From the NCBI GenBank assembly GCA_903813345.2, contig CAIIXF020000005.1, forward strand, positions 25,175,375 through 25,239,374: a stretch of DNA of 64,000 nt, in the 5' to 3' direction. How positions within the stretch are numbered: position 1 is the stretch's first letter; each line of letters opens with the position of its first letter. The position numbers were made by a program, and so were the translations under genes. The DNA is from Owenia fusiformis. Lineage: Eukaryota > Annelida > Polychaeta > Sabellida > Oweniidae. The notes below the pieces were generated by a model. It searched no databases. It was not told the origin of the DNA and was given only the letters and a program-made list of their open reading frames with translations. This document shows positions 34,901 through 43,900 of the stretch, piece by piece.

Positions 34901-37900
34901 GTTCGATGGGATAAAAATGACCCTTTGATAAAAACTTTTTTTGTAAAATCACAATAATTCATGTTCTGCTCAAACTAGCATTCAAGGTATCAATCATATG
35001 GTCTAACCAAAATATAACACTATCAATGTTTAATATAAGAACAACACATTGATTCATATGTATTCAGACCGCACTTGTGTTGCAGAGATACATGTAGTGG
35101 TGATTCAGGTGGACCATACATGTGTAAACAGCCTTCTAAAATAGAAGATGGCAAGGTGGTACCAGGAAAATGGGTTCAGTATGGGATTGTGAGTTGGGGT
35201 CCTTCAACATGTGGAGAATATTCAGGTGTATACACAAAGGTGGCACATTATACAGATACAGGGGGGGGGGGGGGGGGGGGTAGGTACGAAAAATTTCCAA
35301 TGAACATGCGTGACACATACGGGATTCGCGTGACAAATCCGAACAAATTGCGTTCGGTTTTTTCCGGCGTTCGTATTTTTGCCGTATCGTAAACATATTT
35401 CGAAAAAATTTCTACAGAAATATTTTTGCGTGACAATTACCAGGTAAAATGCGTATTTTGCGTGACATTTTCTGTCACGCAAAAAAAACTGGCGTGACTT
35501 CAAATTCTTCAGCAAATGCGTGACAAATACGCAAATTGCGGGACAGTTGACAGGCCTGCTTTAGTGATAAGTAAGTGGTAGTGCAATCTTTTTGAGGAAA
35601 ATAGTGGTAAAAATACATTCCACCCTTTTCTATAAAAGGTTGCCATTTATACTACTATTGTTTTGAAGAGGATCTGCAACTCTGCTTATAACTTCAGCCT
35701 ATATCAAAATACCATACAGTGCATATAATCTAATAGGTCACCACAACTTATAGTGTGATCATGCGCATTCCATCTATTTAAAGAGTAGAAAACATTTCCT
35801 TACTTGTATTACATTTACTGCATTTAGCATCCATTTATACATCAGACTATATTATCATACCATAGAATACAGGCAGTAATACGTTAGTCACCCCAACTGG
35901 TGTTATCATGGTACAAAACATTTTACTTACTAGTTTTACATTTGCTGCATTTAGCACCCATTTATCTGACTTGATGGGTATCTCTCCATATAATTAGTTT
36001 CTCATCTTTTTAATTTTAAATATATATATCATATCCATTACTATAAGTCTTTATCTTAATGTTAAGCAAGTATGACTCTTTGGTATAATGTTCAAATCTG
36101 CTGTTCATGTTAAAGTTCATATTTAAGTTCTTGTACGATGTAAACACACATGATATCACATTTTTAAATGTTAAAGCATTGCATCTAAGCATGTAACCTT
36201 AGTATGTGCTCCACCCAAATATTACTCAACTTTGAAAAAATTCCAAAATTCCTTTCCTGACTTATAGATTCCTTGATACAAATGTACAACTTGTCTGCAA
36301 CAAATCTCATTCATTCATAAATTAAACAAACACTATGTTCTCTACAAATCCTTAATTTACACTATGTCCTCCTATGCCTGGTTTGTTTCACACAAGAGCT
36401 CAGTTACATTCCCTAGGAAAAGGTATTATATGTACTTACTGTATAACTAACATTACTTTCCAAAAAAAAGAAGGGCAAAGAGGGAAACCAAATATGCCAC
36501 AGATGTGGGGAACATGTGGAGAATTAAGATTTACCTATCTGCAACATCTCCAAAACACTTGACTAACATTAATAGCAGATAACAACCTGTTTCACATTAC
36601 TTATACCATACTTCAAGAAAATGTCATTCTTGTTATGATGTCTGAGAACTTGAGTGAAAAATTTGTGGAAACAACAAGGAAAATCAGTAATGTTGAAGGA
36701 ACATTTGTCAAATAAATACCTCATTTTGTCACTCATAAATATTAGGAACCTTTTTTCATTCATTATTTACCAATGTTCTGCCTAAGCATAATAAAAATTG
36801 TGTGCTCCCTGTTTTTATTCATTTTAAAAATCATTAAAAATATGTGATTCTAAGAGTAAAGCTTGCATTAGAAGCACTTCTATATTTAATTGTGCTCAGC
36901 CTCAAAAGCACTGACTTATGTTCCCTATCTCATGAAAATTGCATTCTTGGTTCACTCCCACACCCCTCTTACATACATCACAATGTACAACTACAGTGGT
37001 GTATATTTATTACTATATTCATGTGCATTACATAATCAAAGGTATCTTACCTCTAAAGTGTGCTGGGTTGACTGGATTGCTAACACTGCGTTGAGGAGGG
37101 TGGGTCAATGGTAACTTCACCAGGCTCTCTCTACTAGTAGCAGGTACACTTCCCGCACCTAAAGAACATGATAAGTCACATAAGTACTGCTGAATGGGGT
37201 TTTGTACGTCTGGATAAGATGAGTTACAGTGTACTACCAATATGATATGTAAACAGGGTATGGTGAGTGCAGGCTATATAATATACTCAGAAACTTGTAG
37301 TGTGCATTAAGTCTCTGTGACCAACACCACCATCACATATATTTCTCCACTCAGTGTCTCAGAGAGAATGGTCAGGTATCAACAAAAGGGCTGGAAGCAA
37401 AAATAAGCGAAGATGAATGCCAAACCCCTAGTAGGAATGAAAAGGACCTGGAATTAAAAAATACAAAACCGAAGATAAGATTGAGACTACTGGTACCCAT
37501 ATTCTGAAATGATAATTTCTTGATCAATATCATCAATATCTAGTGCTTTATGCAAACAAGATACAAATAAAGACTGTTGTTTGTAACTTCATACCTATGA
37601 TATCATCAAGTTTTTGAAGTGCAATATGATGCATTGGTACAACAGCAGTTTCATCTTCTTCTACATTGTCAACAGCAGTTGGTCTTACATCTGCTTCAAT
37701 TGATTCATCAGCAATCAGTTCATCACAGTTTCCATCGGTTGATTCATTTCTATTTGTTATTATGTCATTTTCACGAAAATCTTTCTCATTTGTTTCTTGT
37801 TTGTCATTTTCCTTCTTGTTGTAAATGGTCTCATTTTCAGCATAAATTTCTACTACATTGTCATTCTCTAGGTCACCATTTCCTCCATTTTCATTGTTTT

Positions 37901-40900
37901 TAGCACCACCATGTTCTTTTTTACAATTATCTGCCTCAATATTTTCTGGTTTTCCACTGTTATCTGTCTTATTATTTTCTGTCATACTACTGTTTTCTAG
38001 CATACTATATTCTGCCTTTTCATTATTATCTGCCTCCAAATTTTCTAGTTTTCCAGTGTTTTCTGTCTCACTATTTTCTACCATACTACTGTTTTCCAGC
38101 AGACCATTTTCTTCTGCCTTTTCGTTATTTTCTTCCTCCATTATTTCTGGCTTTCCACTATTTCCACTATTTTCTGGTAGACTATTTTCATTTTTGACAA
38201 GAGTGATTACAAGGTCAGATACACACCTTTCTGGTTCTACCATCTCTTTATTCTCCATATTTCTATTTTCATTAAATCCAATTTTGTTCTCTTCACTGCT
38301 TATCTCATAGTCTTCAATTGATTGTTGTCCATTTATTTCCTTATGAATATCCTCCATGTCATTGTTCATGTGATCATCTTGACTTCCTCTTTCAGCCATG
38401 ATATTAACCGTTTCACTCATTAATCCAAATCTGCAATGTATCTTTAAGTTCATTTACATGTTAATCCATTAATTCAAATGTTAACAAAAATACTTTTCCT
38501 GGTTTTGAATTTATTGGATTTAAATGAAATCATGCGGAATTCTGTCTGATAAAATTCATGAATCTAGGTTGATCTTATTACTCATAAACAAGTTCAATGC
38601 AACATGATCCATATATTATTTGTTAGGAACTCATAAATTCAAGAAAGTTCTATGAGTTCATCAAACTCAATGATGTCATATTTATCGGATTTTACATTCT
38701 AACATGAAATATCAATCCTCAGATTTCTCTAACGCATCACCTGATGTTACATAAGAGGATCACGTCATTTATGCCTGCTATATTGATAAGTAATTCTTTG
38801 CTTCTGCACCCTGTTTTTCATCCAAGTTATAGACATTTTGACTTGTTTTTCCAAAAGAAACAAGAATTCTGCTCAAGTGCTTACTATGGGATTTAGATAA
38901 ATCAGCACAGGTGAAACATATATATTAGAACGTGATTGTTTATCAGAAACATCACAGGTGGGGATTGGAATCAACTCTCCACTATCTCTTGGGATACAAA
39001 TAGTCCTGGAGAGAAACTGATGAAGATTTTGTTACTTAGTGTACTTAACATACCAGTATGTGTCAGTTCACTGTATCACATCAGAGTCTAGATATTTTTA
39101 AACAAAGCATTGTTATTAAAATGATTGCTTATGCCAACAACTGGTACAGACCACCTACACAAGTCACAAAAAATATTGCTATAACAAAATGTCATCACTT
39201 CTTGGTGGTGACATCAAAAAACATAATATCTCAATAGTAATATATTACTATTGAGATATTATGTTTTTTCATAACAGTGTCTCACTTTGAATGTAAAAAT
39301 GTTAAGTTATGATGTTATGATGAAGTCTCATATCATGTTTCCATGTAATATAATCCTTTGCATAAAAATCATTCTCTATAAATTATACAGAATATAAATG
39401 CTCTTCCCCTATAGACTCTGTCTCTCCTTATATTCTTGGCAACCGTCCCTTCAACAGTATGTTCATCTTGGCAATGTACAGTAAGTTTTTGGATGGCTCT
39501 GGATCGATGTGTACTTCCTTCTTTGCCTTTTCCCCAAAATACATCACAACGAATCGTCAAAGACTGGGTCACTTTGTTTGTACTTTGATTTGTTATTCGT
39601 CACATTGGTATCATAGTCACAAGAATCATGTGAGGCACCCCCATCTCTTATAACATGCCTTGTTACAACAAAAAGGTATATCTATCCCATCATACATTGG
39701 GCAAAATCACACACATGCACTTGTTTCAAGCTAATCACATGATAATTTAAACATGGGATATGTATGGGTCCTCATTCTACAACAACAATGATTAGCCTGT
39801 ATCCTGATGTTTCAATTAGCACAATTAAAATTCATTAATTTGACATGCTGCTTTACGCTATGCTGGCTCATGTGCTACAATAAATTGCATATAAAAAGCC
39901 TCATTTATACGACCCTGTAAGGTCCACTATACTCAGATGACTATTGACTCCACCAGAGGTAGACTGGCCAAACTTGGGATAATTACTTGACAATTATTTT
40001 GTTATTCTAAAGTTAATTATCCAGATATTAGACAGGGTAAGATGCTTGTATTAACTGCACCTCCAATCTAGAGAGCCCGCGTTCTATTTGATTAATCAGA
40101 ATCATGTTAAACCTGTAAAAAGATACAACTAAGTAGCTGGCATACTGCTGTGGGTCAAACACCTCTTTGCCATGAATGTCTCCATTCTGCTAAATTTCAT
40201 GCAACATGGTAGAATATAAAATACAGAATATACAGTAATTCTGAAACAGTAAGATGTCCAGTTTATACTAACAAATACAAGGATGTCGATAGTCTAAAAC
40301 TGTTACCATGTACCATGCCTTAGAAAATAGCTAAATACTGCTTACCTACATTCATACTAAATCCAGAATAATGTAACCCAAGGGAAAGAGCAAGTACAAA
40401 GCTCTTTGAGTTATCCCATCAATAAAATTTTCATAAACTTTTTTCATATATCACAGTGAAATATGGTAGGATGAAATAGATATAAAAAATTCTGACATAA
40501 ACTCCAGACCCGGATGGTATAATAATCAGTCCTATATCAGCAACAATTACATATTTTCCATGAAAGTTATTTGATATGCACTATGTTAATCATTTTCTGA
40601 ACAAGCTAGTTTTACATCATTCCATGGTATATATATATGATAGGGCTACCTTAAATAAAATGTTGCAAGAGATCTGATTACATTTTCAAAATCTTAAAGA
40701 TGTTTGCATCAAAATATAACAAAGTCAAGTTTAGAATTTTCATAATTCATATTTCATATTTTTATATCCATGTTAGTCTGTTCAATTTTTTATTCAAGAT
40801 TGGCTCTAATACAGAGGTTAGTAGTTATTAATAAGGGTTAAGATAGATCAAAGGATTATCTGTTTTTGAAAGAGTTTAGATGGAGCTCTCTACTACTACT

Positions 40901-43900
40901 CTCTCGATGTACCTAATGGAGCTGCCACACTTAGGTCATGTGGGCTCACCGTTCACCACTGTGTGAATACTTTGGACAGATGGTGGGACATGTCATGGAT
41001 AGGTAGGGCACTGCATGGATATACACAGTGGGCAAAACAAATAATTTTACAGAAAAGATATACCCAATCACACCAAATACCAAATTGAAAAATTAATATG
41101 CAAAATTAGACAAAGGGTGAGCCCACAAGGCTAATGTGACAGCTACTTATCATACTCAGCAGCTGACTAATGCTCAAAGGTATGATACGCTTAGAGTAAA
41201 CATCTTCGATATTCATGATCACGATGATGCTTAATTTCTTGTGAAGAATCTAGGATATAAAAAGAAAGTAGAATTACAAGTACTGTACGAATTATAATAA
41301 AATGTGAGATGTGAGAGTTTGCTTGTTTTTTCTATGCCTTTTGAAGCCACAATTTGAGCACAAGAAGCCATCAGTGTTTTCCATGGCTACTATAATATTC
41401 AAAGGATATCAGGTTAAAATTTTTTGGAACTAACAGTAGAAAAATATTATATTTTTAGCAATTTTTCAAGATTTGCCCCATTTGTTCATCATTCTATAAT
41501 CTTTCATTAAGCTCAAAATGATAAAGTTCATCCCTGAAACAACCCAAGATTGCGCTTTGGGGCAAACAGCAGCTTTAAACCTCAACTATGGGAAACCGTG
41601 CCAGATCCAATAGATTTTTGCTACTTGACTCAAAATGAGGCTGATAATAACAATGTCATAATGTTTTAAAAGAAAAAAACAATGCCTTATCAGTTATCTT
41701 AATTAGAAGTTTAGAACATGTCAAACACCCTTTAACTATAGAATAATAATACAAAAAGAACATCCTAAGATAGACAGATATCATAACCATTTGCCGATAA
41801 AAATCATATGGCTCATAAAGCATACTATATCCTCAATAAATTTTGTGATGAAAATAACTTGGCTTTGAAAATGCAACTTGCTTGTAACATTTTAAGGTTA
41901 TCACAAAGTATCAGTTTAAACAGCAAGATATCTTGTTGCTATGAAACAGCATTGGTTACCTGGCAACTACATTCTTTTCAGAAATACGCCAAATATCTCT
42001 GTATAAGCAGCAAACATCCAACATTTTCCTTATTGATTTTATTTTAAGGATTTAATAATTCAATCTATTATTTTCATGGTTGAATTATTTGGAATAATTT
42101 ATATTTGAATTTAACGAAGATTATAAATAGTGAAGTTACATCCTTCAGCCTAAACAAATCTTTACTGTCATATGAGTTTTTGTTTATTTTTAGTATTTGC
42201 ATAGAAAAATGGCTGGTTGTAAAGTCATGTGTTTTATGTAACCTTTTCAATAACAACTCATTGAAAAAGTGTTAACTTAAAAAGAAATAATCACCCTACT
42301 TCCCTCATTGAAACTGCATTTTCATAATCAAAATACTTCTATACACAGTCATTACTGCTTATGATTTAAATTATTACGATTTCATAAATACATAATTTGT
42401 CAAAAGCATCTTGCAATTGGCACATACCTGGATTCTCAGCCACATAATCATAGTCATCAGACCACTGTAGGCCCATCTCTATAGAATTTGGTCACCTACT
42501 TAAGGTACGAATGACTTGTCGAAAACTGATCTCTTCAGTATCGAAAACTATACTGAACTTTCTTTTAGAAATCTACAGTGTATTACTAATTGTAGTATTT
42601 TCATGCTTGATTAATCAATGAACTAATTTTTCAAAATTTTAATTAAATTTCCAATTGATTTTAGATATAGACCTGTTGTTGGCAGCCATTTTCTGTCATT
42701 TATTCTGCTAATTTTCACTTAAGTTGTTTCTAGTCTTCCAGGTATACTGTAATAGAAACCAGTATGTCTGTGGTCGGAAATGCTTGATTTAGTATTGCCA
42801 TCAACGAAGCATCCCACATGGCGGATCAAGGTAAAACTAGCACAAAACCACACTTCATAATCCATTTGGAAATCTCTAGGGAGACCATTTAAAAATCCTA
42901 AAATTTGCATATTTTTATTTGAAAATTCCTTGATGTGACAAGAAATATTCTACTTGGGTATGATTCCTCAGTTCAAATGTTGAATAAGATTTAAGATCGC
43001 TGATCCTCCCTGGTTCAGAAACAGTTACAAAAATCTCAACCAGTCTGTTTATATTTTTCTAACTGACATTAACAAGGTCTTACAAGATGAGATAATCCTA
43101 ATCTTAGCAATGATACAATCTGGGGAAAACAAGAAGACAGAATAAATACATGAGATGTATGCATGCTACCTTCAAAAAGTCCCCTAATTACTGAGTAAAA
43201 GAAGTACACATGTGTTTATATTGCATCTTGGTTGCTGCAAAGAGAGATGATGAATAAATCTTACAATGAGTCATTGAAATCTAATTAACAAGCGTATAAA
43301 AATTATTAAATTACAATGATTTTTATTTTATTTAGAGTTTATTTAGACTTTTAAAAATTAAAGAGGGCCAAAGAACAGTCCGTTGATATGACAGTTAACC
43401 ATGCATGGCAGTTTAGCTCACATTAATGGGAACAGTCAACCAGTCGAAAATGTATTGTAAACTGTACTTGTATTTTAGCAAGAGTTGGGAGCCCAGACTC
43501 CCTTAAAACCTCTATATAATGTCAGTACACATTGCTACAAAAACATGTTTGCCATAATAGTGAAATGTTTGACTAGGTTGGAATGACTTACACGATATTG
43601 AGATATTCACTGATGAACTGTCAAAAGTGCTTTACTTGCTAAAAGATAAATGCAGACAGATGAATATTTCCAGACAATATGAATAAGAAAGAAACCATTC
43701 TACAACATCGGACCTCTGTCGTTTTTAAAACATGTCTTCCTACATAACTGATTAAGAACTCATTCTCAAATATTTCTCAAAATTTCAAAATTGGTTTACT
43801 CCTCTAATTCATTCATGAACTGTTCATGAACTGCCCATGAACTTGATGGTTCTACAAATGTAACAATCTGAAAATGAAACATAAAATCTGAATTTGTTGG

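Larger units (their letters stand above)
38431..42427. other. Intron or promoter region, mostly featureless
   Basis: No exon found by splice-phase search. It holds copy 3 of the GTCACCACC repeat and a perfect palindrome (listed apart). If the exon at 37595-38420 is an alternative start, its promoter lies within this stretch. Confidence 0.4.

Noticed and set aside
35136-35515. Minus-strand ORFs with poly-proline
   Set aside because: The proline run is the complement of the G tract; the rest is the antisense of P3 exon 4 and repeat DNA.
37619-38310. Plus-strand ORFs of 94 and 150 aa rich in Leu, Phe and Ser
   Set aside because: Antisense shadow of the Asn/Glu-rich exon; its GAA/AAT codons read as TTC/ATT on the other strand.
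39369-39572. 67-aa minus ORF as a possible MIEAP-like exon
   Set aside because: No acceptor and donor pair keeps frame with neighbouring exons.
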